Source: Pseudochrobactrum saccharolyticum (GTDB lineage: Bacteria; Pseudomonadota; Alphaproteobacteria; Rhizobiales; Rhizobiaceae). From it: a DNA stretch of 64,000 nt. Shown piece after piece: positions 1 through 9,761 of this stretch. Numbering within the stretch: the stretch's first letter is position 1; each line of letters begins with the position of its first letter. The position numbers were made by a program, and so were the translations under genes. The DNA is taken from contig NZ_VZPG01000001.1 of the NCBI RefSeq assembly GCF_008801715.1, forward strand, positions 1,054,001 through 1,118,000, in the 5' to 3' direction. Below the pieces are notes generated by a model, which saw only the letters and a list, made by a program, of their open reading frames with translations, was not told the DNA's origin and did not search any database.

Positions 1-1
1 T

Positions 2-430
2 CTGGTCAAGCTGCTCAAAGACCGTTCGATCACTAAAATCTTCCATTTCGGTCGTTTTGATCTGGCAGTGCTGACACATACATTCGGCGTGATGCCGCAG
101 CCGGTTTTCTGCACAAAGATCGCCTCGAAACTGACCCGCACCTATACGGATCGCCACGGTCTGAAAGAAATCTGCTCGGAGCTTCTGGAAGTATCCATTT
201 CCAAGCAGCAACAGTCTTCTGACTGGGCAGCAGAAACCCTGTCTCAGGCGCAGCTTGAATATGCAGCGTCCGATGTTCTCTATCTGCATCGTCTGAAAAA
301 AGTTCTGGAATATCGTCTGGAGCGCGATGGTCGCGAAAAACAGGCTGAAGCCTGCTTCAAATTCCTGCCAACCCGTGCAGAGCTTGATCTGATGGGTTGG
401 GACGAGCAAGACATCTTTGCTCACGCTTAA
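2..430 (+). CDS. rnd: Ribonuclease D-like 3'-5' exonuclease, C-terminal part (5' end outside window)
   Basis: The reading frame is open from base 2 to the TAA at 428-430, so the start lies upstream of the window. The visible part carries the second and third exonuclease motifs of the DEDDy family: an HFGRFDL block near the window start (the metal-binding Asp follows Phe) and YAASD near codon 90, whose Tyr and Asp complete the active site. The family trims 3' ends of structured RNAs. The protein ends soon after the exonuclease domain, with no room for an HRDC domain. This fits the short roughly 205-residue RNase D-like proteins of alphaproteobacteria rather than full-length E. coli RNase D. 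The family is clear; the missing N-terminus cannot be judged. Confidence 0.88.
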   Translation: MVKLLKDRSITKIFHFGRFDLAVLTHTFGVMPQPVFCTKIASKLTRTYTDRHGLKEICSELLEVSISKQQQSSDWAAETLSQAQLEYAASDVLYLHRLKKVLEYRLERDGREKQAEACFKFLPTRAELDLMGWDEQDIFAHA

Positions 431-436
431 AAATTT

Positions 437-463
437 AAAGCCCGCTTTAAGCGGGCTTTTTTA
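437..463. terminator. Intrinsic terminator between convergent genes
   Basis: A perfect 10-bp stem (437-446 with 450-459) with a 3-nt loop is followed by a T-run. It lies 7 bases after the RNase D stop. The A-rich left flank means it could also stop transcripts from the convergent acyltransferase gene. Confidence 0.85.
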
Positions 464-472
464 TTATATGCC

Positions 473-1561
473 TTACGCTCGTACCGGAATAGTCCCGCTG
501 CGGTCTATAATCGCCCATTGCGGCCGTGCGAACAGGAAGCGTCCGTAACCGGTTTTCTCAATCAACATATAAAGAATAACCGGCAGGATCACGCCCATCG
601 CCATAGTCAGCAGCGAAATCGTGCTGACATCGGTAATGATACCTGTTTTAAGCAGCACTGTGCGGGTAACCGCCATCGGCAGGAAGAATGCCAGATACAC
701 AACAATGGAATGTGCGCCGAGATAACTCAGCACCCGATGCACAATATTCGCTGAGCTTAAACAGGCGAGCAGCGATGATACGCTGATAATCGCCAGCGCA
801 CCAAGGAAGCCGAGGAACAGCGAGACCAGCGGCAATTCGCTATAGCCGCCCAGACCGCCCGCCTGCCATGCCTGTCCGCTCAGCAGCGACTGGCCGAATT
901 CCGGTACAGGTGTGAACACCATCTGATATTCGACAAAAGCCCAGAGCAGCAGGCCGGTTACGGCAATCATTTTGTTGCGCGCTACCCATTCGGCCATACG
1001 GAAAATCTGCGGTGCCAGTGCATAACCGGCATAGAAATAGACAAAGCGTGAGCAGAATTCGTCAATCATGATCCAGCCGGTATGGATCGGCAGGATTTCC
1101 AGAATGGCAAGCATAGTCAATACAAGCCAATGCGGCACGTCACGCATGAAACGTGTCGCCAGAAAGAAAAACGGCAGAATATAAATAAACCACAATGTAC
1201 CGAAAGGCTCGATAAAGGCCATCAGATAAGCACTGACGACACCGGAAACGCCGCCCTCGGCCATTATCCCCGGTGCTTTAAAAACGAACTGGATAGTCAG
1301 CCACAGAACATAAAAATACAGGAAATGCACGACTTTTCGGTCAAGATAGCGCAGCCACGGCCGGTCGATCACCGCACTCAAAAACAGGCCTGAGATCAGA
1401 AAGAAATCCGGCATACGGAACGGTTTGGCAAAGGCGACAACATAATGCATCCAGCCGGTCTGACCGGCGGCCTCTTCCACACCCAGCGTTGAATGCATCA
1501 TCACAACAAAAATGATGCATATCCCTTTGGCGATATCGACCCAGTCAATCCGTTGTGTCAC
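473..1561 (-). CDS. Acyltransferase family 3 membrane protein
   Basis: A 362-residue protein with about ten hydrophobic segments. It opens with the family signature RIDWVDIAKGICIIFVVMMH, in which the early Asp, Lys and the His at the end of the first helix are typical of acyltransferase 3 proteins (the OpgC/NodX/YcfT-like group). Such proteins move acyl groups onto extracytoplasmic sugars or act as related transferases in the inner membrane. The gene stands alone, convergent with RNase D, with no sugar-biosynthesis neighbours, so the acceptor cannot be named. Modification of cyclic glucan or LPS would be a guess, although the glucan synthase lies only 8 kb away. The family call is safe; the substrate is unknown. 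Confidence 0.8.
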   Translation of the reverse strand: MTQRIDWVDIAKGICIIFVVMMHSTLGVEEAAGQTGWMHYVVAFAKPFRMPDFFLISGLFLSAVIDRPWLRYLDRKVVHFLYFYVLWLTIQFVFKAPGIMAEGGVSGVVSAYLMAFIEPFGTLWFIYILPFFFLATRFMRDVPHWLVLTMLAILEILPIHTGWIMIDEFCSRFVYFYAGYALAPQIFRMAEWVARNKMIAVTGLLLWAFVEYQMVFTPVPEFGQSLLSGQAWQAGGLGGYSELPLVSLFLGFLGALAIISVSSLLACLSSANIVHRVLSYLGAHSIVVYLAFFLPMAVTRTVLLKTGIITDVSTISLLTMAMGVILPVILYMLIEKTGYGRFLFARPQWAIIDRSGTIPVRA

Positions 1562-1903
1562 GCTATACCTATCTGAACCAGTTTAACCTGTTTTCTATAA
1601 TGAAATATCACAAAAGCTGAATAGTATTTTCGTGTGCGGCCTGCATTAGATGAACTGGGGCATTTCCAGTTTTAGTTAGAATATCAGAATGCTCTGTCCA
1701 TTTGCTATTACGCGCATCTTTCACCGAAAACCGCTGCACGTTTTTCGGTATGTGCTCTTAAGTACATTCTTGAATACAAAGCATAATTTCAAAGCCCTGA
1801 TGACAGCATTATACTGTTAGCAAAACTTTACTGCTCTTTAAACTGCCTCAATTACGGTGCAAAGCACAGCTATTCAATTTTTTAAGCAGGTTTACCAACG
1901 CAT
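1562..1903. other. Divergent intergenic region with a dispersed palindrome
   Basis: This 342-bp gap separates the divergent acyltransferase and PBP genes, so it must hold both promoters. I could not assign either with confidence. The centre (1688-1760) is a dispersed repeat listed separately. Just before it, a short inverted repeat (aactgg with ccagtt near 1652-1672) may be part of the same element. No convincing small ORF is seen. Confidence 0.5.
1688..1760. repeat. Dispersed Hyphomicrobiales-type palindromic repeat, copy A
   Basis: The block starts with aatgctctgtc and contains accgaaaaccgct followed by tttttcgg, so that ccgaaaa (1724-1730) can pair with ttttcgg. A closely similar block occurs at 19963-20030 with the same order of motifs and small indels. 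Intergenic palindromes of this wording are widespread in Brucella-group genomes. Two copies are directly visible here; membership in a larger family is from memory. Confidence 0.7.
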
Positions 1904-4333
1904 ATGGCTTCCAGAGATTCAAAAGACCGACGCATAGAACCGTCCTTCGGAAAGCCAGAGACGCCTGCCAATAGAGATGAAATGCGCATTGATGAGAGTG
2001 ACCGCGTGAATGGCAGCGCATCCAAAAAACGTGCACCGCGTCCTGAACGCGCTTCCCGAAAATCAAAAAAGCAAGAGCAAGCTTCCGGCTCTTTCCGCTG
2101 GCTGCGCCGTCTGTTCTACTGGTCATTTGTCCTGATGCTGTGGGGCGGTATCGCCCTTGCCGGTGTGGTGATTTATATCGCTGCCAAAATGCCGCCGACC
2201 AGCGACTGGGCTATTCCTGACCGCCCGCCGAATGTCAAAATCCTTGATGTGAACGGCAAGCTGATTGCCAATCGCGGAACAACCGGTGGCGAGGCTATCG
2301 GCTTGCGGGAAATGTCGCCTTTCATTCCGCAAGCAGTCATCGCCATCGAAGACCGGCGTTTCTATTCCCATTATGGTGTTGATCCGATTGGTCTCGGTCG
2401 CGCCGTCTTTACCAATATTACCAAAGGTCGTGCAGTACAGGGCGGCTCTACAATCACCCAGCAGCTGGCCAAGAACCTGTTTCTTTCACCGGACAGAACA
2501 CTGGAACGTAAGGTGCAGGAAGTGATGCTCGCTTTGTGGCTGGAGCATACTTACACCAAAGACCAGATTCTGGAGATGTATCTCAACCGCGTTTATCTCG
2601 GCTCCGGTGCTTATGGCGTGGATGCCGCCTCACGGCGCTATTTTGATAAATCTGCCAAGGATGTGAACCTCACCGAAGCCGCCACACTGGCAGGCTTGTT
2701 GAAAGCACCGTCACGCCTCTCGCCTGCCCGCGACCCGAAAGCTGCCAATGATCGTGCCAAGCTGGTGCTGGCAGCGATGCGCGATCAGGGTATGATCGGC
2801 CTCAAAGAACAAGCCATTGCCGAAAGTGAACCGCCGACACGTGCAGCTGCTTACTGGTCAGGGTCGGAAAATTATGTTGCAGATGCCGTATTGTCGGAAC
2901 TGCCGAAGCTGATCGGTGAAACCAAAAGCGACGTAACCATTCATACCACTGTTGATCTGGATTTGCAGAAGGTTGGTGAAGAGGCCATTCGTGATCTGAT
3001 TTCGCAGAACGGCAAGAAAATGGATGTCAGTCAGGGCGCCCTCGTCTCCATTGACGGCACCGGTGCGGTGCGTGCGATGATCGGCGGCTATGATTATGCC
3101 AACAGCCAGTTTGACCGCGCGTCGGAAGCCCGCCGGCAGCCCGGTTCCACTTTCAAGCCATTTGTCTATCTGACTGCACTGGAACAGGGACGCACGCCGG
3201 ATTCCATCCGCAATGACGCGCCGGTGCGCATCGGCAAATGGACACCAAGCAATTATAACGGCAAATATTTCGGCGAAGTAACGCTGGCAACAGCTCTGTC
3301 TCACTCGCTCAATTCGGTTGCTGCGCAGCTGGTAATGGAAGTCGGCCCGCAGGCCGTGGTCGATACTGCCCATCGTTTCGGTATTCAGTCTGCCCTCACC
3401 ACCAATGCCTCACTGGCACTCGGCACATCGGAAGTGACCCTGATGGAGCTGACGGATGCTTTTGTGCCTTTTGCCAATGGTGGTTATCGCGCACCGGTGC
3501 ATATGATTACCAAAATCACCGGTAATGACGACAATGTGCTCTATGAATATCCGGCGGAACAACAGCAACGGATTATTACCGAGCAGGTGCTGGGCATGAT
3601 GAATGCCATGCTGCGCCGCACAGTTGAAGACGGCACGGCAAAACGCGCCAAATTCGGCAACTGGCCTGCAGCAGGCAAAACCGGCACCAGCCAAAACTCG
3701 CGTGATGCGTGGTTCATCGGCTATACGGCCAATCTGACCACCGGCGTGTGGTTCGGTAATGATGACGGCAAACCGACCAAGAAAGTCACCGGTGGCGGCC
3801 TGCCTGCAATGGCATGGAAAACCTTCATGACTGCCGCCCATAAAGGTGTGCCGGTTGCTGATTTGCCGAGCACTTATGAAATTCAGAATGTGCTGCCGGG
3901 TGGTAGCGACGAGCTGCCGGATGCAACGGCCAGTATCGGCCAGCAGCCGCCTGCATCAGGCAATAGCGGTTATCCTGCCTTGCCGGAAAATGATGAGACT
4001 TACTGGCCACCAGCTCCCGGCGCACCGCGACAGCCTGACGGTGCACAATTACCGTCTCAGCAAAACCAGCCTGCGCAACCGCCGATCTCCGTACAGGAAA
4101 ACCCTGCACCGGTTGGAAATACAGCGCCACCGGTTCAGGATAATTCAGGCTATCCGACGCCTCTGCCTGACAATTCCGGCTATCCGGTACAGGCACCGCA
4201 AGGCAATAATGCACCGCCGCCGGTGGCCGGAGATCCGGCCTATGACGGCCCGCGCCCGCAAGGTGATGTCGGCGGACAACCCGTGCGCAAAAACACGACA
4301 TTGCTCGATGTGATTATGGGCAACGGGGAATAA
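1904..4333 (+). CDS. Class A penicillin-binding protein (PBP1A family)
   Basis: A bifunctional peptidoglycan synthase of 809 residues. A basic cytoplasmic tail (about 1-65) precedes a single membrane anchor (about 68-92). The GT51 glycosyltransferase domain has the catalytic motif EDRRFYSHYGVD starting at Glu149 and the GSTITQQLAKN motif after it. The transpeptidase domain has the SxxK box with Ser415 (GSTFKP), an SxN box (SLN) and KTGT at 592-595. The last 120 residues are Pro/Asn/Gln-rich with repeated NSGYP units and look disordered, a common feature of alphaproteobacterial PBP1A proteins. It polymerises lipid II and cross-links stem peptides in the periplasm. No strong ribosome binding site precedes the chosen ATG, but the basic tail and anchor make this start reasonable. 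It stands alone. Confidence 0.93.
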   Translation: MASRDSKDRRIEPSFGKPETPANRDEMRIDESDRVNGSASKKRAPRPERASRKSKKQEQASGSFRWLRRLFYWSFVLMLWGGIALAGVVIYIAAKMPPTSDWAIPDRPPNVKILDVNGKLIANRGTTGGEAIGLREMSPFIPQAVIAIEDRRFYSHYGVDPIGLGRAVFTNITKGRAVQGGSTITQQLAKNLFLSPDRTLERKVQEVMLALWLEHTYTKDQILEMYLNRVYLGSGAYGVDAASRRYFDKSAKDVNLTEAATLAGLLKAPSRLSPARDPKAANDRAKLVLAAMRDQGMIGLKEQAIAESEPPTRAAAYWSGSENYVADAVLSELPKLIGETKSDVTIHTTVDLDLQKVGEEAIRDLISQNGKKMDVSQGALVSIDGTGAVRAMIGGYDYANSQFDRASEARRQPGSTFKPFVYLTALEQGRTPDSIRNDAPVRIGKWTPSNYNGKYFGEVTLATALSHSLNSVAAQLVMEVGPQAVVDTAHRFGIQSALTTNASLALGTSEVTLMELTDAFVPFANGGYRAPVHMITKITGNDDNVLYEYPAEQQQRIITEQVLGMMNAMLRRTVEDGTAKRAKFGNWPAAGKTGTSQNSRDAWFIGYTANLTTGVWFGNDDGKPTKKVTGGGLPAMAWKTFMTAAHKGVPVADLPSTYEIQNVLPGGSDELPDATASIGQQPPASGNSGYPALPENDETYWPPAPGAPRQPDGAQLPSQQNQPAQPPISVQENPAPVGNTAPPVQDNSGYPTPLPDNSGYPVQAPQGNNAPPPVAGDPAYDGPRPQGDVGGQPVRKNTTLLDVIMGNGE

Positions 4334-4337
4334 TCAG

Positions 4338-4373
4338 AGCGGTTCCAGTTAAGAATGAATCGTAGGAACCGCT
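4338..4373 (+). terminator. Hairpin after the PBP gene, probable terminator
   Basis: A 9-bp perfect stem (4338-4346 with 4365-4373) has an 18-nt loop and is followed by a T-rich stretch. It starts 4 bases after the PBP stop. The wording agcggttcc...ggaaccgct also resembles short palindromes common in Brucella-group genomes, so it may be a repeat used as a terminator. Confidence 0.55.
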
Positions 4374-4480
4374 GTAATTATTTGTTTTGACGCATTATCC
4401 GACGCATCGCAGCAGGAAAAGAAATCAGTCCTGCGAACTGATTTCCCTGCGGAGGCGCTTCGCACTTTTGCTGGAAATGC

Positions 4481-4945
4481 TTATAGCGCTTTACTCATCG
4501 GGAAGGACGGCATGCCCGACCTTCCCGTTTTGGCATCGCCCTCGGGCAAATAACCGAGCTTTTCATAAAACTGTTTTGCTGTGGCCGTGCTGGTCAGACG
4601 GCTCACAACCTGCCCCTGCTCTTTAAGCCAGCCTTCAGATACTGCCATCAAAGCCTTGCTGACACCGCGATACTGATAATCCGGTGAAACATAATTCAGC
4701 AAAACACCGTCTATTGCCGAGACAGCAGCAACACCGGCAATCCGCCCGTCAATCTCGGCAACAAAATAGATCTGCCCCTCGCGCGCAATCCATCCCCGCA
4801 GATTGTCTTCTGTTTTATTGGCAAGCCATGGATTCAAAATCCGCGGGTTATTCTGATGATCCGCAACACAAAGCTCCCTGATCGAGCGGCGCAGAACCGT
4901 GCAAACCTCTGCCGCATCTTCTGCTGTCGCCGCCCTTATCAGCAT
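4481..4945 (-). CDS. GNAT family N-acetyltransferase
   Basis: A compact 154-residue GNAT protein. It starts LIRAATAEDAAEV, the usual first strand and helix, and has a beta-4/beta-5 region LLNYVSPDYQYRGVSKALM. There the Q/RxxGx(G/A) acetyl-CoA loop appears as QYRGVSKA, slightly divergent. It ends with the FYEKLGY motif typical of small acetyltransferases. The ATG directly abuts the glpK stop (TAA then ATG with no gap), so translation is probably coupled to glpK. The acceptor is unknown; the pairing with glycerol kinase suggests co-expression rather than a shared pathway. Confidence 0.78.
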   Translation of the reverse strand: MLIRAATAEDAAEVCTVLRRSIRELCVADHQNNPRILNPWLANKTEDNLRGWIAREGQIYFVAEIDGRIAGVAAVSAIDGVLLNYVSPDYQYRGVSKALMAVSEGWLKEQGQVVSRLTSTATAKQFYEKLGYLPEGDAKTGRSGMPSFPMSKAL

Positions 4946-6442
4946 TTATTGCTTCGCTCTGAGTGTGCTGCGCACAGACTTATGCCAGCCATTGATTTTA
5001 CGTTTGCGCAAAGCAGGCTCCATCAGCGGTTCAAAACGCTGCTGTTGCTGCCAGTCTTTGGCAAAAGCCTGCATATTACCCCAGAGACCTGCTTTCATAC
5101 CTGCAAGCCATGCCGCGCCCAGCGCCGTGGTTTCCAAAATAACCGGACGGTCAACCGGCGCGTTGAGAATGTCTGACAGATTTTGCATCGTCCAGTCGGA
5201 GGCAACCATACCGCCATCAACCCGCAGAACAATATCGCTGGTGTCCGTTTTCCAGTCTTTATGCATGGCTTCAAGCAGGTCATGTACCTGATAAGCAACG
5301 GATTCCAGCGCGGCTTTGGAAATTTCAGCAGGACCAGAATTACGAGTCAGCCCGTAAATCGCGCCACGCGCTTCTGCATCCCAATGAGGAGCGCCCAAGC
5401 CCACAAAAGCAGGCACCAGATAGACATCCTGTGTCTCATCGGCTTTGAGCGCCAGCTCACCGGACTCCGCTGCATTTTTGATGATTTTCAAACCGTCGCG
5501 CAACCATTGCACTGCAGCACCGGCAACAAAAATCGAACCTTCCAGCGCATAAGTCACCTCGCCGTTCAGACGATAGGCAATCGTCGTCAGCAAACGGTTG
5601 CGCGACAGAACTTTATCCTTGCCGGTATTGAGCAGCGCAAAACAACCGGTGCCAAAAGTCGCCTTCAACATGCCTTTGGCAAAACAGGCCTGACCGATCA
5701 TTGCCGCGTGCTGGTCACCCGCCACACCGAGGATCGGAATTTCCGCGCCCAGAACATCTGCCTTCGTCACACCAAAATCATCGGCACAGTCTTTCACTTC
5801 CGGCAGCATGCTACGCGGAATGTTGAACAGTTTCAGCAGTTCTTCATCCCACTCATTCTTGGCAATATTGAACAGCAATGTGCGGGAAGCATTGGTGGCA
5901 TCGGTGGCATGAACCTGACCGCCGGTCAGCCGCCAGATTAGAAAACTGTCGATTGTGCCAAACAGCAGCTCGCCCTTCTCTGCTTTTTTACGCGCACCGG
6001 GCACTTTGTTGAGAATCCATGCCAGCTTGGTTGCGGAGAAATACGGATCAAGCAACAGGCCTGTCTTGCGGCGGATACGCGGCTCAATGCCCTGTTTTTT
6101 TAATTTCAGGCATTCTTTTTGCGTGCGGCGATCCTGCCAGACAATCGCATTATAGACCGGCTTGCCGGTTGTCTTATCCCAGACCACGACCGTTTCACGC
6201 TGATTGGTAATGCCGATTGCTGCCACATCTTCCATACTGGCGCTGGCATTTTCAACCGCCTGTTTGCAGGTCGCGACAACACTTTGCCAGATTTCTTCCG
6301 GATCGTGCTCGACCCAGCCGGATTTGGGATAATGCTGCGTAAATTCCTTTTGCCCGAGACCGGTGATCTTATGATTTTGATCGAAACAAATGGCTCTGCT
6401 GGATGTTGTACCCTGATCGATTGCCAAAATCAGTTTCGACAT
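4946..6442 (-). CDS. glpK: Glycerol kinase
   Basis: Phosphorylates glycerol with ATP to sn-glycerol 3-phosphate in the cytoplasm. The 498-residue length is standard for FGGY-family GlpK. The N-terminus has the phosphate-binding DQGTTSSRA motif, then the substrate loop [11 protein letters not shown]. The middle has [13 protein letters not shown] and FGTGCF, and the C-terminal lobe has [14 protein letters not shown], matching the glycerol kinase signature. A GGAG ribosome binding site lies 7 bases before the ATG. No glpF or glpD is adjacent, so the glycerol regulon is split in this genome. A GNAT gene follows with no gap. Confidence 0.96.
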   Translation of the reverse strand: MSKLILAIDQGTTSSRAICFDQNHKITGLGQKEFTQHYPKSGWVEHDPEEIWQSVVATCKQAVENASASMEDVAAIGITNQRETVVVWDKTTGKPVYNAIVWQDRRTQKECLKLKKQGIEPRIRRKTGLLLDPYFSATKLAWILNKVPGARKKAEKGELLFGTIDSFLIWRLTGGQVHATDATNASRTLLFNIAKNEWDEELLKLFNIPRSMLPEVKDCADDFGVTKADVLGAEIPILGVAGDQHAAMIGQACFAKGMLKATFGTGCFALLNTGKDKVLSRNRLLTTIAYRLNGEVTYALEGSIFVAGAAVQWLRDGLKIIKNAAESGELALKADETQDVYLVPAFVGLGAPHWDAEARGAIYGLTRNSGPAEISKAALESVAYQVHDLLEAMHKDWKTDTSDIVLRVDGGMVASDWTMQNLSDILNAPVDRPVILETTALGAAWLAGMKAGLWGNMQAFAKDWQQQQRFEPLMEPALRKRKINGWHKSVRSTLRAKQ

Positions 6443-6517
6443 AAATATCTCCGTTTCGTAAAAGCATCTTTTTAAAATTATATGCTTGAATCATTCAGTG
6501 CCAAATTTAAACACGCC

Positions 6518-6546
6518 TTGCAAATTTTAAAATCTATAGTGATAGT
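6518..6546 (+). promoter_or_regulatory. Candidate sigma-70-type promoter for the SDR gene
   Basis: TTGCAA (6518-6523) and GATAGT (6541-6546) are separated by 17 bp in the 138-bp gap between divergent glpK and the SDR gene, about 35 bases before the SDR start. This is pattern matching only. Confidence 0.35.
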
Positions 6547-6580
6547 GTCCACTTAAAATTAGCAATAAAGGCCGATTAAA

Positions 6581-7327
6581 ATGACTGATACGCCTAAAAA
6601 AACCATCGTACTGACCGGTGCCAGCCGCGGTATCGGCCATGCAACCGTGAAGCGTTTTTCACGGGCGGGCTGGCGTGTCATTACCTGCTCACGTCAGGAT
6701 TTTTCCGACAACTGCCCGTGGCCTGCTGGCCCTGAAGATCATATCAAGGTTGATCTGGCTGATCCGGAAGATATCGGTCGTGCAATTTCAGAAATCCGCC
6801 GTCGTCTGGAAGACAATGGCGGTCAGCTTAATGCCTTGGTCAATAATGCCGGTATTTCCCCCAAAGGCGCTGGCGGAAGCCGCCTCAATTCCATTGAAAC
6901 CCAAATGGCCACATGGCGCGATGTGTTTCAGGTGAACTTCTTTGCACCGATCATGCTGGCGCGTGGTTTGTTCAAAGAACTGGAAGCGGCGCAGGGTTCG
7001 GTGGTCAATGTCACCTCGATTGCCGGAAGCCGCGTGCATCCTTTTGCCGGTACCGCCTATGCCACATCCAAAGCAGCGCTTGCCGGTCTGACCCGTGAAA
7101 TGGCCTCCGACTTCGGCCCGCATGGTATTCGCGTCAATGCGATTGCACCGGGCGAAATTGAAACTTCCATCCTGTCACCGGGTACAGAAAAACTGGTGGA
7201 GCAGATGCCGTTGCGCCGCCTCGGCCAGACATCGGAAGTGGCTGAAACCATCTATTTCCTCTGCACTGAAGCCTCATCCTACGTGACCGGCTCGGAAATC
7301 CACATCAATGGCGGTCAACACGTTTAA
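6581..7327 (+). CDS. SDR family oxidoreductase
   Basis: A classical short-chain dehydrogenase/reductase of 248 residues. The Rossmann motif TGASRGIG lies near the N-terminus, NNAG in the middle, and the catalytic Ser in VNVTSIAGS is followed by YATSK, the Tyr-x-x-x-Lys pair. The C-terminus ends with the usual GGQHV-type strand. It uses NAD(P)(H) to oxidise or reduce a small alcohol/ketone. It is followed after 10 bases by a PfkB-type sugar kinase, which suggests an operon acting on a sugar or polyol: dehydrogenase to keto-sugar, then kinase. The actual substrate cannot be read from the sequence. Confidence 0.88.
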   Translation: MTDTPKKTIVLTGASRGIGHATVKRFSRAGWRVITCSRQDFSDNCPWPAGPEDHIKVDLADPEDIGRAISEIRRRLEDNGGQLNALVNNAGISPKGAGGSRLNSIETQMATWRDVFQVNFFAPIMLARGLFKELEAAQGSVVNVTSIAGSRVHPFAGTAYATSKAALAGLTREMASDFGPHGIRVNAIAPGEIETSILSPGTEKLVEQMPLRRLGQTSEVAETIYFLCTEASSYVTGSEIHINGGQHV

Positions 7328-7337
7328 GGGTGAGAGC

Positions 7338-8273
7338 ATGATCCTCTCCTGCGGAGAAGCGCTGATTGATATGCTGCCGCGCGAAACACAGAGCGGCGAG
7401 ACCGGCTTTGTGCCCCATGCGGGCGGCTCCGTGTTCAACACAGCCATTGCCATTGGCCGGTTGGGTGCAAAGGCCGGATTTTTCTCCGGCCTATCATCGG
7501 ATTTTCTCGGGCAAATCCTGCGCGATACGCTGGAGAAATCCCGCGTTGATACGCGGTTTTGTGCGATCTCGGATCAGCCGACAACGCTTGCTTTTGTGCG
7601 GCTGAAGAATGGTCAGGCGAGCTATAATTTCTACGATGAAAACACCGCCGGTCGTTTGCTCAGTGAGGCGCAACTGCCGGAACTGAATGATGATGTCAGT
7701 GCTCTGATGTTTGGCGGTATCAGCCTCATTCCGGAACCTTGCGGCAGCACCTATGAAGCGCTGATGCGGCGGGAAGCGCCAAACCGTGTGACAATGCTCG
7801 ACCCGAATATCCGCCCGAATTTTATTCCGGACAAAGCCGCCCATCTGGCGCGGATCAAGCGGATGATTGCACTGGCTGATATTGTCAAAGTCTCAGATGA
7901 AGACCTGCTCTGGTTTGATGAAGGCACGGATCATGATGCGATTATCCGCAACTGGCTGGCCGCAGAGGGACAGAACGGACCTAAAATCATCATTGTCACC
8001 AAAGGCGCAGATGGTGCCGTAGCCTATGCATCCTGCGGTAAAATCAGTGTCGGTGGCGAAAAAGTCACCGTGGCCGATACGGTCGGTGCCGGTGATACGG
8101 TCAATGCCGGTGTGCTGGTGAGCCTTGAAAAGCAAGGCCTACTGAATAAGCAATCCCTTGCGACCATCTCGCAAGAACAGCTGACCAAAGCCATCGCCTT
8201 TGGCATCAAAGCCGCAGCGATTACCGTGTCGCGTGCCGGTGCCAATCCGCCGTGGGATTATGAAATCACTTGA
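7338..8273 (+). CDS. PfkB family carbohydrate kinase, probable fructokinase
   Basis: A ribokinase-superfamily kinase of 311 residues. The N-terminal glycine-rich FVPHAGGSVFNTAIAIGRLG is the first PfkB signature, and DTVGAGDTVNAG near the C-terminus is the second, its Asp being the catalytic base. The sequence MILSCGEALIDMLP resembles fructokinases of rhizobia. The start at 7338 is chosen because it follows a GGTGAG ribosome binding site; an in-frame ATG at 7308 lies inside the SDR gene. The pair with the SDR gene looks like a small sugar/polyol operon, and the kinase could phosphorylate the fructose brought in by the frc transporter elsewhere in this window, though nothing links them directly. 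Confidence 0.83.
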   Translation: MILSCGEALIDMLPRETQSGETGFVPHAGGSVFNTAIAIGRLGAKAGFFSGLSSDFLGQILRDTLEKSRVDTRFCAISDQPTTLAFVRLKNGQASYNFYDENTAGRLLSEAQLPELNDDVSALMFGGISLIPEPCGSTYEALMRREAPNRVTMLDPNIRPNFIPDKAAHLARIKRMIALADIVKVSDEDLLWFDEGTDHDAIIRNWLAAEGQNGPKIIIVTKGADGAVAYASCGKISVGGEKVTVADTVGAGDTVNAGVLVSLEKQGLLNKQSLATISQEQLTKAIAFGIKAAAITVSRAGANPPWDYEIT

Positions 8274-8278
8274 TAAGG

Positions 8279-8309
8279 AAAAGGCGGCTTTCTTAAAAAG
8301 CCGCCTTTT
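8279..8309. terminator. Bidirectional intrinsic terminator
   Basis: A 12-bp stem (8279-8290 with 8298-8309) has an A-run on the left and T-run on the right and lies between the convergent sugar kinase and pncB genes. It can serve both. Confidence 0.85.
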
Positions 8310-8314
8310 GTATT

Positions 8315-9619
8315 TTAAACCCGCACTTCCTGAGTGACCCGATCTTCACCGCCGAAAAACTCGATATAGCGTTTCACCGCCTCCGGATCGCCGGTGGCTT
8401 TTGACGGATTGTCCGAGAGTTTCACAGCCGGACGGCCATTGGCGTCAATCACCTTACAGACCAGTGAAATGGCTCCTAGTCCCGAAACGTGTTTCGGTGC
8501 GCAGCCGATGAAATCATTGGTGAGATTGGTGCCCCAACCAAAACTCATCCGCACACGGCCTTCAAAATGGCGGTAGGTTTCTTCAATCGTATCCACGTCC
8601 AGTGCGTCGGAGAAGATCAGTAATTTCTCACGCGAGTCTTTGCCCTTGGATTTCCACCATTCAATAATCCGCTCTCCGCCCTCAATAGGTGGAGAACTGT
8701 CGGGGCGGAAACCTGTCCAGTCTGCAACCCAGTCCGGTGCATCGCGCAGGAATGCTGTGGTGCCGAATGCATCCGGCAATACGATCAGCAAATTACCGCC
8801 ATAATAGCGGTTCCAGTCCTGCAACACGCGGTAAGGTGCCGAGCGTAATTCTTCATCCGTATCGGCCATAGCTGCCAGTACCATCGGCAATTCATGGGCA
8901 TTGGTGCCGAGCGCTTCCAGATCAGTGTCCATCGCCAGAAGCACATTGCTGGTGCCGGTAAAGGCATCGCCGATGCCTTCTTTCAGCGCTTCCACACACC
9001 AGCGCTGCCAAAGAAATGAATGGCGGCGGCGGGTGCCGAAATCAGAGATTTTCAGATCCGGCAATTGGCGCAGACGATCAACCTTGCCCCACATTTTGGC
9101 CTTGGCGCGGGCATACAGCACATCCAGCGCGAAAGGGCCGAGCGATTTCATGGCCGCGCGGGAGCGTAACTCATTGATAATTGCCAGCGCGGGAATTTCC
9201 CACATTGTCGTATGCGTCCACGGCCCGTGGAAATGCAGCTCATATTGTCCGTCGCGCCGTGTCAGCTCATATTCCGGCAGCTGGAATGTGCTGAGCCATT
9301 GCAGAAATTCCGGCGTAAAAATCTGTTTGCGGCCATAGAAATTATTACCGGCCAGCCAGATCATTTCTTTTTTGGTCATACGCAGGGAGCGGGCATGATC
9401 AAGCTGCGCACGTAATTCGCCTTCATCAATCTCATCCGCCAGCCGCACGGTTTTCGAGCGGTTAATCAGCGAGAAAGTAGCATCCACCTGCGGATAAAGC
9501 CCCCAGATCATTTGCAGCATCAGCAGCTTATAAAAATCCGTATCCAGCAGACTGCGAACAATCGGATCCAGCTTCCACGTATGATTATAAACGCGCTGCG
9601 CAATATCTGTTCTGGTCAT
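8315..9619 (-). CDS. pncB: Nicotinate phosphoribosyltransferase
   Basis: Converts nicotinate and PRPP to nicotinate mononucleotide in the NAD salvage pathway. At 434 residues it matches the family. Recognisable blocks are [16 protein letters not shown] at the N-terminus, [12 protein letters not shown] in the middle (with the His that is phosphorylated in this family), GTSNVLLA, and the phosphate-binding part [12 protein letters not shown]. It is cytoplasmic. It stands alone between the kinase terminator and the glucan synthase terminator. Confidence 0.95.
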   Translation of the reverse strand: MTRTDIAQRVYNHTWKLDPIVRSLLDTDFYKLLMLQMIWGLYPQVDATFSLINRSKTVRLADEIDEGELRAQLDHARSLRMTKKEMIWLAGNNFYGRKQIFTPEFLQWLSTFQLPEYELTRRDGQYELHFHGPWTHTTMWEIPALAIINELRSRAAMKSLGPFALDVLYARAKAKMWGKVDRLRQLPDLKISDFGTRRRHSFLWQRWCVEALKEGIGDAFTGTSNVLLAMDTDLEALGTNAHELPMVLAAMADTDEELRSAPYRVLQDWNRYYGGNLLIVLPDAFGTTAFLRDAPDWVADWTGFRPDSSPPIEGGERIIEWWKSKGKDSREKLLIFSDALDVDTIEETYRHFEGRVRMSFGWGTNLTNDFIGCAPKHVSGLGAISLVCKVIDANGRPAVKLSDNPSKATGDPEAVKRYIEFFGGEDRVTQEVRV

Positions 9620-9706
9620 ACCAGATGTCCTTATCTGATCCGATGAGATTTATTCTCATCCTGAGCATCATTCTTGTTGGACAGACCATAAGCAGAATTC
9701 AGCAAA

Positions 9707-9740
9707 AATAAAGGGCGATGATTGCTCACCGCCCTTTATT
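9707..9740 (-). terminator. Intrinsic terminator of the glucan synthase gene
   Basis: An 11-bp stem (9707-9717 with 9730-9740) with a 12-nt loop lies 21 bases beyond the cgs stop. On the minus strand it is followed by a run of T (the A-run at 9704-9708). Confidence 0.8.
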
Positions 9741-9761
9741 TAAAGTTCTGTCTGGTCTGAC

